Below, in pieces: positions 13,412 to 28,600 of a DNA stretch of 64,000 nucleotides (positions are counted from its first letter, which is position 1; each line of letters starts with the position of its first letter). Origin of the DNA: Acanthopleura granulata (lineage: Eukaryota > Mollusca > Polyplacophora > Chitonida > Chitonidae); NCBI GenBank assembly GCA_016165875.1, contig JABBOT010000001.1, forward strand, positions 47,408,625-47,472,624. Direction: 5' to 3'. The notes beneath the pieces are model-generated. The model saw only the letters and a list, made by a program, of their open reading frames with translations. It had not been told where the DNA came from and did not search any database. Made by a program: the position numbers and the translations under genes.

Positions 13412-14409
13412 AACATTTTGTACCATAACTGTAATGTACAATCATACTCTGTAGAACAATTGTGTACAAATTTGTACATAAATTGTCTATCACTGATTCA
13501 CGTCATTGTGGATGTATTACAAAAATTACACAATTTCTGTACTACTGGTACACAAAAGTTATGTTGATGTGCATTTTTCCCACAATAATGTATCCGACTC
13601 GTACACAGTAGTTTTTAGAGAGTTCCTCAAGACAGAGAGCCGTGGTGTGCAGTAGGTCACGTAGTCGTTCATGGGCAGAGGTAACGCGGCAAATCCCAGT
13701 GGAAACCCACCGCGTGATACATGGGTAGAGGAATCCAAGCAAATCCCAGCTTAGATTTAACCACGGCTAAGAGGTTCTGATATTTGGAGGGGACTCCTTG
13801 ATTTCCTTGCTAAGTGTTGTACAAATGTGTTTATCGGATTTAGCTGGTAGCACTCAATTTGACGTACAACACTGATACTGACACATGTAGAGGCCCGTAC
13901 TTCCGTTATATTCCGTTATGTAATTATTATTACAGTATGGGTAGCAAGTGTAACATTGTTACATGATGAGTAAAAATGCTATATGGTGTGCTCTGGTGTA
14001 ATAACTATTACATTATGTGTAACATTCAGTGAGAGCTGTCTACCCTGCATGCAATATATTGGTAGGCCTGACCCGTTGCATCGTGGTACCCTTGCATTTA
14101 CCTGGGAGGTCCTTGCTTAATAATGACGTCCCGGCTCAGATACGTTTTTGGCTCATTCCCTTGGCCATATCAGTGAGAGCCAGCTATACACATGGACGTT
14201 GATTATGGGTTTAGACCTCCTGCTGTAGCTTGAGCAATCCGCGAGAAGTTGTTATTAACAAACTAGGGATATAGTCCCTGAGGAATCATGTACATAGTAA
14301 AATGCCTGATAATTTGTTGTGTAAAAATGTATCGGTATCGGGAATAGAGCGCATAGCCCAGAGTAAATCTTACACCGTCCTCAGTCAGGCACTGAGCGAA
14401 TTCCGATGA

Positions 14410-14620
14410 CCGGTGATTACCACCAGGACGCCGAGAGATTCGCCATTGAACTTCACGTAGCTCCACCTACATTGTCCTCCAGGAGCAGCATAACGACAAG
14501 TGATCACCACCAAGACGCCTAGAGATTCGGCATTTAACTTCATGTAATTCCACCTACACTGCCCTCCACAAGCACGACGACGACTGGTGATTACCACCGA
14601 GACACCGAGGTCGAGGTTCT
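14410..14620. repeat. 87-bp tandem repeat, about 2.5 units
   Basis: The motif GAT(T/C)ACCACC(A/G)(A/G)GACGCC recurs at 14415, 14502 and 14589, an exact 87-bp spacing. Each is followed by AGAGATTCGCCATT-like and TCCACCTACA(T/C)TG-like blocks. The overlapping short frames on both strands come from this array. Confidence 0.8.
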
Positions 14621-14869
14621 ACGACGAACTTTCGGCAACACAGGTGCTTTCGACCGGCGAATGCCATAAAGACTCAGCAAACGCCCAGCGTTTGGACACA
14701 CAAAAATCTCAAACCTTCACTATCCGATGCTGGTATTTAACCACCACCTCCAACCCGATAAGCTATAGAGAGACAGCTGTTTTGTGTGTGGATGACCGCA
14801 ATTCCTTCCTTGCGGAACAAACAAATCCGCTTGGCAACGTTAAAGCATCGTGTAGGTAAATGACTCTCG

Positions 14870-17560
14870 GTATTCACACACAATTCAGAAACTGCATTTT
14901 TTGCGACTCATTGTAAAACTGAGAATTTAAACAGGAACGAGAACTGAACTGCGCCGAAACCGACATTTGTATACCAGCCGTCAACCAAAATGGGCGTTCA
15001 GTGTCAGGAATCGCAAGACCCGTCTCCAAAAGCGACAGATAACACAAACCACCATAGCACCAAGCAAATATATAAAATACAAAAATTTGGACGATTCATG
15101 CACAAAGAAGCAGTAAATCGTTTTCAATGATGACGAAATGACGTAATTCATGTTTCAGGTAGATGAATAAAATCAATTTTCAAATCGTGTGACATTTTAG
15201 TATATATGATGTCGATAATCAGATATGTATCTCAGTTGGGCTTTGATCGCAACTGTTCACATATCTAACGTGGCGATCGTACTTAACCCGATGAACATAC
15301 GGATACTAGCCCCGGGTTAAGCGGAATTAGACACAATTACGAAGCAAAGTCCCAGAGATTCTGAGCACTTGTAAAACTTAAGAAACTTAGAGTGAACGCG
15401 TTAGTTGCAATATCTCTGACACACTTAGTTTATGCAGCATTAACTTATGACGTTGACGGAAATCAGCACACATGATCTATAGCAAATGCTACAAGGCGAG
15501 GTATGTATACGTCATATGCTGAACCATAAGGTATACTAGTATTCAACGTCTCTGTTGTGAAATAGGCAAATGTTTCTCACGAGGAACAGACTATATATAC
15601 ACACCTGGCCTGCCTTTTCAGGCCCCCTTACAGCTCGCATGAAAGTAGGCCCGGTGTGAATATATAGGCAGTTCCTCAAGAGAAATATTTACTCTGTTGA
15701 AAGTGATTGGTTATCACCGCAACTTTAGTGCTTAAATATAGAAAAAGTTCTTCCAGTAGGTCAGTCTCATATTTTTATATTAATTATTGTTTACCTAGAT
15801 GACTAAGAATCTTCACTCTTGTATGTCCTGTGCTTTGGTTAATCTAACGCTTAACTAGGCGCTATGTGAATGCGTACTGATGCACCCTGCACTCAAACCT
15901 GGCTTAGTCACCATCCATAATCACGTGTCGAAGACCCAGTGCCAGTTAAAAGCCAATATGGCAGATACTCTGGGGTAAGATGAGCTATGACGAGAGCAAC
16001 GTTCACTGGGTCGAATTCGAACCCGTTTCCATAACAAAAATGTAAATATATATACAGGCCAGTAATACTTTCAAGGTAGCGGAAGGTTACAGCGGAAGTA
16101 CTTGTGCGACGCAATACAGTACACAAGCGTGTAACATTTATACATTACTGGGAAAGCCGGAAGAATGCACCGCTAAAATAATGATACAGTTCACGTGTAT
16201 CTGGTAGACGTATACAATAAAATCATATTTAATATTTTGACGGACATATTCATCAATGAATAGACAGACCCTTTGACTCACTGAAATACATGTATAATAA
16301 CGATACAAGAAATCTGAAAAGGTGATCGTTTCACCTGACTGCACACTTAAGCGACTGGACGCTGGTGACATGCAAAAACCTGTTTTCAGATATCATATAT
16401 ACCAAATATCATCGAATGACTACACATTTTATACATGGAGTATAGCTTCGCAGTTTACACAGAGGATCTCTATATATAAAGGTTTTATCTTGTACGGGAA
16501 ATTGTGTCAAGATAGGCCCGCTGGATAGGTGTGCGGAAGGTGTTGGACGGCAGTGCCATCAGAGGCAAAAAGGTATTTGTTTAATCATTTCATTAGTATT
16601 TGATCCATACTAAAGAATATCACACTTATATGACAGCGGCTCTAGCAATATGGTGGCGTGAAAACAACACAACTCGGGGAAGCTGTTAAATCAGGTAAAA
16701 TTTTGCCCATGTGTATACAATGACACACTTGCAGCAACCTTTCCGTACAGCATAAACAAGATATCTGGAATGTAATTTATACAATGAAATATCACTGGAG
16801 AATTGATCCAGATTATGACTTGCACAAACATCCATACTTTACAGAAATCGTATGTATGTGTACAGATACGCTTGACGATGTATACAAATGTAAGCAGAAA
16901 AGGCGCGTATTGTCACATCTTTGCACACCGATAAATGACATAAGAAGGATGGGTTTCTTCAGGGGTTATATTTAAAGCATGCGGAGACTGACACACCCAT
17001 GCGATGTGGTCTACATGGTTTTACAGCGCAGTCTTGTAACAGGTCCTGTTCACTGAATGGAGGGATGTGAATTGCACGTGTCTTCTTAAGTCCATTCAGA
17101 CTGAAATGAGAGAACGCATACCCTCTGCTATAAGTTTGCGCCATCACGACCAAAGGTACATAACTCTTCCCGATGAGTCTGCTTATATAGCAGATACTAT
17201 CTGGAAATGGGGTCGAATCACAGCAGAATGTGCTTTGGTAGTCTGTCTATTATCAGTGTGACGCGGATACATGCATAGGATGAGTAAATGGCTGTTTTAA
17301 TGTGTTTACCGGTCTCTTAGATACATTTTTACAGACCTCTTTTCACCGAGCATGTATAGACATGTTTACAGCAAACAGCATTGCAGCCACTCTTGTAGAG
17401 CTTCACGACAATAAATGTGCTCACTTGTCTGTATTTCCATAACCTTAACAGCGTGCATGGGTGTGAATGTTTGGGTAGGAACTCAGGTCAGTAGTATTTC
17501 GGTGTTTTGTGCATGTAAAATCAGTGTGTCAGTGTGTCGTGGAAACAAAGCACGAGGCGG
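14870..17560. other. Intergenic, no gene seen
   Basis: I saw only short frames without recognisable products, and no clear repeat array or SINE. Confidence 0.45.
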
Positions 17561-17568
17561 TATAAATA
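17561..17568 (+). promoter_or_regulatory. Candidate TATA box for the kelch-b561 gene
   Basis: TATAAATA lies in a locally GC-richer setting (GAGGCGG just before it), about 400 bp upstream of the start codon at 17968. A possible 3' splice site (TTATGATTCTTTCAG ending near 17898) lies between them, so the 5' untranslated region may be spliced. This is inferred from motif and position only. Confidence 0.3.
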
Positions 17569-17967
17569 CTTGGCTAAATTTATAAATAACCGGATGCAAA
17601 AGTTGTTTTAAAATGATGTTTTAAGATTTCACTTGCACAGTTGTAAACGCACGCCTGACTTGCAGTTTTAATCCGGGGAGTGCCAGGATCGTGTCAACAC
17701 ATGAGTAATTATTACCAGTTAAGAGTATTTGATTATAAAATCCATAGCATGATGTGTTCGTCCTCATTGTTGACGGATGCAGCCGAAAATAACAGTCTCG
17801 TTCGTGCACAGAAGCCAGAATAGCTAAATATATGCATGGGACTTACATCTTCATTTCGCATCAACTTTTTATCAGGTTTTGTTATGATTCTTTCAGCGCA
17901 GTTACTGTTCGAGATCTGACCACCTGAATGGGACATTCACCATTCCTAACAGTAACGAACCAGAAAT

Positions 17968-20900
17968 ATGTCTGAAAAACTCATTTCCCTATCCATCCTT
18001 CTAATAACGGTATTCGTCCTTGTGAATGGTCAGCTAAAGTGGCAAGTGCGGCACGATGGCCAATCTGGAGCCCCGGCACAACGCAGGGATGCAGGTTTAG
18101 GCTACGAGCCTGAGAGCAATGTATTGGTTCTATTTGGAGGGAAAGACGAGAAGAATCAACACCTGGATGACACCTGGATATACTCCATATACAGTGGTAA
18201 GATGTAGCCAAAGGAAATAATACTTGTGAAACTACCAATAGTAGGCCCGTAAAGGCTAACCATAGCATGGAATGGTAACCTGAAGAGATACCTATTCTTC
18301 ATCACTTTTGAATCACACTAATACGGTACTTATACTGCCATCATTTTTCTATTTATTTATTTATTTACTTGATTGGTGTATTACGTCGTACTCAAGAATA
18401 TTTCACTTATACGACGGCGGCCAGCATTATGGTAGGAGGAAACCAGACAGAGGGAAACCCACAGCCTTCAGACATTTGCTGGCGGAAATTTCCCACGTAC
18501 GGCCGGGGAGGAAAAGAGCATGAGCTCACAGCGACCGCATTGGTAGGAGGCTTCTGATTCATTACGTGCATCATTTTGGACCTTCAGTTTTGATCATCAG
18601 TTTTGACCTTCACCCAAGATGAATAGCAGATTAGTGTGAAAATCAAAGCTGTCAGAAGTGTTAAACCCATATTCATATGGTGACATGTTAAGCTAGAAGC
18701 ATATATTATGTCACTCATTAAGATTTATCAACAGAAAGAACATGCTGTTTGATTATACATGTATCGTAATCTAAAATATATATATATATGTATATCAGAG
18801 GAAAAGATTAATAGATGTCAAATGTGCCTTAAACATGCGTTGTAGAATTCCCTATAAGTACCAACACGACTTGAACCTAATTGTCATAATAATGAACCTG
18901 CATACACTTATTGTATAGCTAGAAATTTATTTGCTTGCCAGGAAGGTGGCCGGATGGTGGGGGTGGCAGGGGGATCATCTTAGCTTCGATGGCTAAAGCC
19001 TTGGCTCGCTGTACCGCGTGCTCCAATTCAGCTCTCGCTGTTTCCGCCTTTGTTTTAAGTGAGGAGGTTTGTCATGGAGCTGGCGAATTTGGACGATTTA
19101 TCCAAGGCTTATCGGTTCCCTCCACCCACAAACCTTAATTATTTGCAGAGCGATTTAGAACACGAATATGAGCCAAAGTGAAGGCTGACTTTAAACACTG
19201 CGGACATTTACCACACTGATAGTTTCGTGTAGGAGCAGCATTTTGGATGGGGGGGGGGGGGAGTTGCTTGTTTTTGTATCTTACTGTTTACTTGTTTATA
19301 AATGCATAAAATAATGTTACTCTAAGGTATATTACGTTTCACAGGACGATGGCGGAATGTCACATCAAGCGATCGACCTCCTGCGCGGAGAAGTTTTGTA
19401 TATGGTTCTGCCGGAAAACGGTTTTATATCGCAACGGGTGAAGGAGAACCATTGCTTAACGACATCTGGCAGTTTGACTTCAGGTAGACATGTTGCTCAT
19501 TGATTGGCCCACTAGCCCGAGGCCTAACCTGTTCGCTTTGCGCGTTCAAGCTGTGAATTTGTTCGCTGTGACCTATCTGTTCCTCTTACAGGCAGTTCAA
19601 TTTACTACAACCCTAAAGAGCACAGACATATAGCCTGAATTTCGCCCGAGGGGCAAAACTTAGGCCTAATATAACAGGCGGTCTACCACCTCCTTTGACA
19701 AATGGGGTGCATGGTTTTCAGGTTAGCTGTTTGATTAGCTGCTTTGGTTTATTTATTTGCTTAATCGTTGTTTCGCTCAGTACTCAAGAAAAACACATTT
19801 CTATGGCCGAAAGTATGACGGTCTTGCCAAAAAACCTGATACACCTCATTCTCTCATGCCATTTACATCTCTTTCAACTTTGCCAGGCAATTTGATTTCA
19901 AAGGCTTAAGATGAAATGGTGCAGTCATGCATAGAAAGCAGACGAACTTGTATTGCCACAAAAAAAAGAAAAGAAAATGAAACAAAATCTTGAGCAAATC
20001 ATATAAAACTGCAACGTGGTGTCGTGAACAATATAATGGCTATATACAGGTTTTAATCTATGTGGTCGAATGCTCTATATTTGTAGTATAGGAGCCAGTT
20101 TCGTCACGGGCAGGTAAATGTTTGTATGACTCGTTTTATTTTGTTCATTGATTTATTTACTAGTTGATTTAGTGGGAATTTATTTTATTAACCTGGGCAC
20201 GAAGATCTTTCGGTATACTTAATGGGAATGAATCATGGTCTCAACATGACATAGCAGGAGTAAATAGATGACGTCAGACTAAGCGTGACATAATATAAAA
20301 TGTATATTATTCTGTGCATGTCAAGGACACGGGTTAAACTCACATCAGTCTTTAGAACACATGTGCAGTTGTTCTAATAATTTCTTTACAGGTTTATTTT
20401 GTTTAACAACTTAATCATGTATTATTAATCGCATTACCAATACAACCAAGCAGAATAAATTTAGTATACTTGGAGAAGAGTTGTGAATATTGTGAATGTT
20501 TTTGACATACTTTTATTCTGTTTTAAGTATGCACTTTTTCACATTATTTCAGCTCCGAGTTGTGGAAACAACTCCCGCAGTAAGTAACGCTCTTTCACCA
20601 ACATGGCGTATTGGAAATGTCGAGCAAATATCTATCGTACCATTCATAAAAATCGCTTACTTGCAGAATGTCTTTCATATTCTCATTCAGCTCAATAAAG
20701 AACAAAATTGCGATTACAAAACTATTTCCGCTGCCACAGGCATGCGGAACTGCTATTTACAGCCCACTTAAGCAAGGTAATTTAGCGAAGTCATGGTTAG
20801 CCTTTTAACTTTTACATGATTCAGCTTCTTGGTGGCGTCGAGGCGCAATTTCAGCGCATTGCAACATCTACTTGATCCTAGTCTGGAGGCAGATGGGATT

Positions 20901-22636
20901 TTTAGAAGCTGTGTGCAAGATTGGCCTAAATGCAATATGTAAAACAGCGATGTGAGTGCTGTACAAACGTTATATATACATCTCCATCAAGCATGTAAAA
21001 AGTCACACAAAATTGTTCAAGTTAAGAGGCACACCTGGAGTTTCCTTAGCCTATATTTGACGCTTTCTGATCGTGGAGAAAGACATCACTGATCTATGAC
21101 AACGCGATATAGAGCTGTTGCTGATGGAGGGATGAAGCAGTTTGATGGGGTTTGTGTTGTTATAATCTTCAATAGCAGCTGCGCATGGCATGTTGAGTAA
21201 AATCTGACAAATGGCTTTGAAAAATAGCGATATTTCACTGTAATGCTTACGTAGTATTTAGCAAGGGGTTAATGAAAGGAATTAAATCAACATAACTGTA
21301 GCGCTCGTTTTATGACGCCAAATATTCATGTTTTATTTTATTTAAATTCTTTGTTGTTTCTTTTTCTTTGCTTAGCTGTTTAAGACACAGATTTAACATC
21401 TCTTAAAACCCTTCTAAAGTAAACATATGCAACACTAACTGAGAAACATTTTAACAGCTTTCTGATTTTTCTTTAATACATTTTGTCGAAAGGATGATGA
21501 ATTCTCTTTTTTTCAATCCCAGAAAAGCTTGTGACACAAAGGGATCAATTCCCCAGCCCAGGTATGGAGGTGCTGGCGGTATTCACCCGGACTCGGATCT
21601 CCTGTACGTTTCTCTGGGTTTCGGCAAGGTCCGCTATTTTGACACCTATGCCTACAATGTTACAAAGCAATGCTGGAAAGAAGGTAAAACAGTATACTTA
21701 AAAGAAAACATAACACCAGATCAAATGTATATATGTATCGATAAAAAATCCCATTTAAAGTTGAAAAACGCAACTTTTAATTTTTGTAATGTAGGATAGC
21801 CGCACATCGCAATTCAGTGCAAAAACGCCCACGGAGGGAAATCGAACCGGCGGCCATGCTTTCAATTTAATCAATCAAGGGCGAGATATTTCTATCCCCG
21901 GAGGAGGCGTCTGTTTCCGCCGTAACATCACCTGTTCCTAGTTCCAAATTATGCCATGTAAATGGTAGTGTTAAATGAGCTGTTTTCCTCCTGATTACGA
22001 GGCAATTCTGACATACTTTAAAGCCATTTTCAGCTTAAGACGCGACATTGTGTTTACGGTTTCTCTAAAATGGCGTAAACTATGGCCCCAAAAGAATTCC
22101 AGATTACAAGACGATTTATAGTTACCAAGTGCGTCATAAAAGATGCCTGTGCCCGTTTAGGTCTGTACTCCTCTTCTGAAATAACTTTGGTTATACTTCA
22201 GTTGTCTTTTCTTGTAACTAAGTTCTGAAATTAAGATGAAACGATCAGAGCTGGTATTACCGTTAATTCCTAAACATTATTACACGGAACATGAGAATAA
22301 AACATCTGCTGCGAAGAAATGATTATACTCAATCATGGCGAACATACCAGACCACATGATCGTGTTGCGTGTTACAAGTAATACTAATGTCGACCTTTAT
22401 ATATCCTAAACTTTCAGTGACGTCGGTAGCCTCGTCTGTGTATAATCCATCCTACCCCCATGCTCGATGCCTTCATGGTGGGGCGATGACGGATAGAAAT
22501 GAGCTGGTGATATTCGGGGGTTGTCTCGGGTGAGGAATGAATCCCATCGAATGCCAAAAAAAAAAAAACGTTTACATAATGTATATATACATATACATTA
22601 AACGCGAGGCCATTAACACGGTCCAGGAAAACACTT

Positions 22637-22683
<47 letters not shown>

Positions 22684-25600
22684 AGAACTTTTCCGAGGGA
22701 GTGACATGCTTTTGAGATATCGCGTTCTACGGTAATCTATTGGGACAAAGTCCAGATTTGCTATAAATGGGGCCATATCCGTATTTGTTTGGATATATAG
22801 TTCGTTCAAAGATAAAACCGATGACTGCACTCAGATCTCTATATGTGTATACATTTTGAATGATGAAGTATAGGAGCTTGCGTGTTTTGAGTGGGGAAAT
22901 GATGAAGTGACATAACGGTCAGACAGGGCCTCTGTCAATGCGTTTTACTAGATTCTAAAAGTATCGAACTATTTCCGTGCACAGTGTTTGATGGTCTTCG
23001 TTCAAACATTTACTTCACATGAAAGTGTTTTCTTAGACTTTAAGCTATATACATCGTTGAAAGTGTCTCTACTTCTTTTGTGTTGTAATCCTGTTTAAAC
23101 CCTTCTCCTTTGCGAGCCAGTGAATAGGAAATTGTTTTTATTTGTCGTATATGTGATGACTAACGATACCAAGTCTCTGACTCCACTGCAGCATCAAATA
23201 TACTCGATCTTGTGCATTCGCACGTGAGGACAAACTGGGATAAAATAACGCCTGTTACGGGACTTTCAATTAATTGGGAAATTATGTTCTGATTCATAAA
23301 TAAATTGGATTTATATGGAAAGCAATAACACGACACCAAAAATAGAGCACTTGTAGCACCCAGAAGCTAAATCTTGTGTTAGCCAAGAAAAAGTCTTTTG
23401 TGTAATGTAGTATGTAGGATGCTGAAGTAATCTTGAAATTTATAGGCTCATGTTTATGACAGAGGAGGGAGCGTGGCCGGACCCTGTCCCATCGGAGACA
23501 CGTGGATGCTGAGTAAGCAGTCTGGCGGTGAGATGAAGTGGACTGAAATGGAGTATTGCCCACTGCCCAGGTAAGGGCCTTCTTGAACACTTACATGAAC
23601 ATAAAACCCTAACTGGGGTAAACTGACAAGAGGCCGGATTTCATGGGTAACGTGTGACCATTTGCCAACTGTCACATTGTCGCCGATGCTCTGGGTATAC
23701 CCTCTGTTCTGTAGTCTTTTATATTGTAATCGTATTTATTCTAAATACCTCATATGTCAGAATACATCGGCGATCTATGGGCCATCCTGGCTTTTCAACA
23801 AGAGGCATGAGGCGAGCGTGAACCAATTTATTTTAGGCGCACAACGTTGCCCATCTTTTCCCATTAGGCAAGGACGTCGAGAGAATACGGAAGTTTCGAG
23901 TTCGAACTCTTTTGTCGTAAAAGGTAAATAGAGTCCCACGGTGTAATGTAATTTGTCGAAAATGTCAGGCAGTTTTGTTCATTTTAATTTATCGATCACC
24001 TGTCTCGCCGTTTACGGATTTACAAACGATCTCTCCTTCAATCAGCAGCTTCTTAAATTAAAAGAACTTTCAGCTCCCCATTTTTCATTATCGTTCGTCT
24101 AGTCTAAATAACTTTTCCTGACATTTTCTTAGACGTCCTTGTTGTAGTAAACGTAATCAGAAACAGTTACCCAACATTTCTGACAGGCTACATGGTACGG
24201 TAGTGATTTTCTTACCTTTAACGATAAAAGAACTCGATCTCGAAACTCTTCTACTGGAAGTGTGCGCTATTGGTGAATCCAACCGTGTCTGTCTTTCTGT
24301 CTGTGTGTACCCTCAAGAAACCAAATTGTAAGATGTGTGATATTTTTACAATGTCCCTAGGCTCTCATTATACTGTTGTGAAGTAGAATGTATTTATATT
24401 TCCAGGATCTATCCTACAATGGCGAAGCTACCACCCCCCAACCACAAGGCAGTGTTATACGGAGGAATAGAGAAAAGTAAACAGGTTTTAAGAGTAAGCC
24501 AACGCACACTTTATAGCTGAAGTGTTATAGATAGTTTGTACAACAAATGTGAAAAAAAGTCTACTATGTCATACTGATTTTGTGATCGACGATATGACAA
24601 TAACTATTTGTAAAAACTCGCATAAAATATTTAGTTAGGTGAGATATAACGGACGTGTTGAATGTTGTTTTCCTATATGTTATTGTGTCCATCAAATGTA
24701 AATGAAATTTATTTGTCTTCAGTTCTTGTCTTTTAACAGTACTGTTTTTTTTTATATTTTCCTCTCAGACAAGTGATATTCCCGCTGATGAGATCGCCAT
24801 ATTTGACTCTGTCAGTAAAAAATGGACTTTAATACGGACCCAGGTATGTCCAGTTACTCACGCACTGATACATTACCCTGGATCAGGTATCCGCGCCCCA
24901 CAAGAACAGTTATGCACACACGAACACATTACCTTGGATCAGGTATCCGCACCCCACAAGACGAGTTACTCATTGAATGACACTTAATCTTCTTGTACAT
25001 CCCCAAATTCGTGATCATTGTTTTTTGTTTGGTTCCACTTGACTAAATTGTCACTAAGGTTGTCAGAGGTATGAAACAAATTTTTGTTAAATTCATCTGT
25101 TGAGCTGATTGGCGGAGTTTTAGGTAGCTCTGCGGGGTATGTCATTTGTATGACCCCACACTGTTTGAAATGTCCGTGTTTTTACTACGAGGACTTTACC
25201 ACTGTACAGTCGTTTTAGTGGTAAAACATCCGTAATAGGAGAAACGCGTGATCTGTATGAGGTTCACATATTATTTCACACAATGACATTACGACCATTA
25301 TGTTATTTTACAATGAAAACAGCTGGCAGTTTCTCTCCAGGCGTCTTTGCATAAAAGAAGAAGAGCCCGGAGTAAAGCCGTTCCCTTCACCAGACTCCTG
25401 ATAAGACTTAAATCTTGAAGTTGAAGCGAAAACAAAATGGTCACCTGGTGACTTACCTTGGGCTTTAAGTAATTACAACGGTTTATACCGGTTGAGAGCT
25501 CCGCTTTACACCCCCTCACCCCTTTCCTCCACCCAAAAGACTGATCTCCCCGTAAGGGGGGAATCTTGATTTGAAGGCATCCGATAAGAATCAAACACCT

Positions 25601-28600
25601 AAATACAGAGCCGTGGCCATTAACTGAGTAATCAAGCTTTCGTGGATGTTCGACAGAGCCCAGTACCTCGAGTGATTAGTGTGGAACCTCCTTTCTCATT
25701 AGTAAGGGTCTTCTCTGAAGGCATAGGTTATAAACAGATATTCTCTGTTGTAAAACTGTAAAGACATGCATATATACACGTACCTGCTGGTATCCATGCG
25801 ATATGGTGCTCTATTTCAGTTTGTGAAATAAACACGACGCAATCGAAACACCAAATAGGCCTACACGAAGTTTTCGCCTCTCGCATTGTGCATGTTCAAG
25901 TTATATTACAGGTTTGCCTCTAACATCTGGATGCCTGGGGGTCGGCTTCACAAAACGATTTTGGACTTTATCCCAAAATTGTTATCCAAATTAAACTGTG
26001 AAATACATACATCACATCGGTGATGCATACTGATTCTATGCTGTTATAATGCGATTTCACCGAAGTTTGAGCATCTAGCATCGATTATTTTATTTTTCAG
26101 AAAAGTTTTGGGCTTTTGGGCCAAAATCATTTTGCGAAACACGCCCCTGGACTTAAATATTTGACGTCGCAGTTTGTGTCCTTACAGTTTACTTGGGGTT
26201 GATACGACGGCTTTCTTACAAAGTAAGTACATAGAACAGATTTTTAATCCAATGCGTAAAGTGAAATGACTGCATGTTATCTGGTTTGCTTTTAGGAAAA
26301 TGATTCTCCGGACAGACGAGCTTCTGCTGCCATGGTGACAGTGAAGGAAGGTATTTATATGTTTGGGGGAGTTTCCAGGAAGAGGTAGGCACAACTCCAT
26401 TTTACCCAGCAGTTATGTCTGTTTAATCTGAAGAATAATGGGCAAAATATATCTGCGAAGGAATCATTATGACAGGAATGTCACTATTCATCAGCTTGAC
26501 ATGGTGATGTGTTCATGTGTAAATGGTTCAGTTTTAGAAACAAAAGTATATGGTCATGATGCTTAATGGCAGAGACTATTAATTTGTTACTTGTGTGGGA
26601 GTCAGCGCAGATTCATCCCCAAACCGATATCCATGCAACTGATCAGCTCTTGACGTTTTCAGTCGCGTGCTCGAAGTAATTTCGTGTTGGTTCAGCTATG
26701 ACTTTATTTATTTTTTTATTTCACTTATACGACATGGTGGGAGCATTATGCTGGGAGGAAACCGGGCAAGACCCAGGGGAAACCCAGGACCATCCGCAGG
26801 CTGCTGGTGGGCCTTCCCACGTACAATATGAGAGGAAGCCAGCCTAAGCTGGGCTTGAGAGCACAGCGATCACATTGATGAGAGCTACCTGGGTCATTTT
26901 AATGCACTAACGCGTTGTCCCCTTAGCAACGGAGGCCCCGAGAGATAGTATTGTTAAACTAATATTACACAGAAGCTCTGATGGGGGTAAAAAAACTATT
27001 TGAAATGTATGTGTCCTTTGATTCTAGTGGCCGTCCCTTGAATGACCTGTGGCTGCTTGAAGGCGATGTGGACCAAACTCCTATAATTGACTCCTGTAAC
27101 CGACTGTTTTTCAATCACATTATGGTACATGGAATACTGATGTTCCTGGGTTGGGGTGTGTTTCTCCAGGCGGGTGCCTTCATTGCCAGATACTGCAAAG
27201 GCACCAGTTCTATGTGGTTCCTATTTCACTTTGGACTGCAGGTAACACTACAGACAGTCAATATTGACGTAGATGTGCGCACATCTAGATGGCCCAATCG
27301 CATCACGAAAACATCGTACGCTATATAGCATTTGTTTATTTATTTGATTGGTGCCTTACGCCGTATTGAAGAATATTTCATACACTTATGCGACGGCGGC
27401 CCGCATTACAGTGGGAGAAAACCCACTGCCATCTGCAGGATGCTGACAGACCTTCCCACATACGTACTATACAGCATTTGTATTAATCGTTTCCAAAAGT
27501 AATCACAAAGATAAACAACAGGCTACCCCAAGATGGCGCTTCAATATTTGTCTTTGATTACATTAGCAGATACTTCGGAAGTGCAGAAGTCTCCACCGAG
27601 TCCAAACTACAACCGGTTCATTGCATTGTGCAGATTTATCACTGTACAAATGATGCCATATGCCACATTCATTAATTCAGGAGAAATCACAACAACAACA
27701 GTGACTGTGTTTCTGTTCAATACAAAGAGTCACACAGTATATCTTTACTCTGTAAAAAAACTCCTATTCAAGTACCCCCGCTTTGTTTTTACATGGAGGT
27801 GTTTTGAAGATGTCTCGCGCGGTGACAAATCGTGTGGTGTTTTGCAGAGATAAAGTCATTTTCCTTTTTTAGAAATTGGTACGAGAGAAAGTCACGTGTG
27901 CATTATGTACACTCGTTTGTTTCCACAATCGTAAATAAAAACAGTAAGAACGCACAGAAATGGTGATTTAAACAATACTGTAAATCTGATACGTAGCCTA
28001 GACTTACCAGAACGCTTAAAGATTATGTGCTTGTTTTCTAGTTATCATGATAGTTTTTCATTTTAATGTTAAATTGAACTACATTTCTTCATGGTGCAAA
28101 AGGCAGTATGAGAAATATTAATCCATGACCTTTTGAAGACAAGGTGCGTGTAATATGAAATATGGTAAACGTACGAACATGTTTCCAAACTGTAACAGAA
28201 ATGGTGTTTTCATGGTGTGCAATATCAAAACATCTGTTTTTAGTGTGCATAGTGTTTAATAATGTGTTCTTGTTTTCTTTTCCCCAGATATTTGGCCTAC
28301 TCGTCAGCTTAGCCGGCTTTGTGTTTGCTATATTATCCGTCGATAGCTTCAAAACTCATTTCAGCATGGCTCACAGCATCATCGGCCTGATCGTGATGAT
28401 AGTTGGTTGTCTACAGCCTCTCAACGCGGTTATGTAAGTAGTACACTCATTTCTTACTCGCATGCTGCATCTGTATTATTTCGAAAGGTTTTCAAATCGA
28501 CAATTTCCACATTGTATTCCACATGTCAGTATTCAGAATGTATCTTGCACATGTCAGTATTCAGAATATGAAATCCATATGCCAATATTCAGAATGTATA

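Noticed and set aside
13022..13567. 181-residue open frame with 14-residue repeats
   Set aside because: It lies on a 42-bp tandem repeat that is also open in another plus-strand frame and on the minus strand. The openness follows from the repeat period, and no domain is recognised.
22414..22830. 138-residue minus-strand frame
   Set aside because: Antisense to exon 22418-22529 of the kelch-b561 gene and passing through an (AT)n tract.
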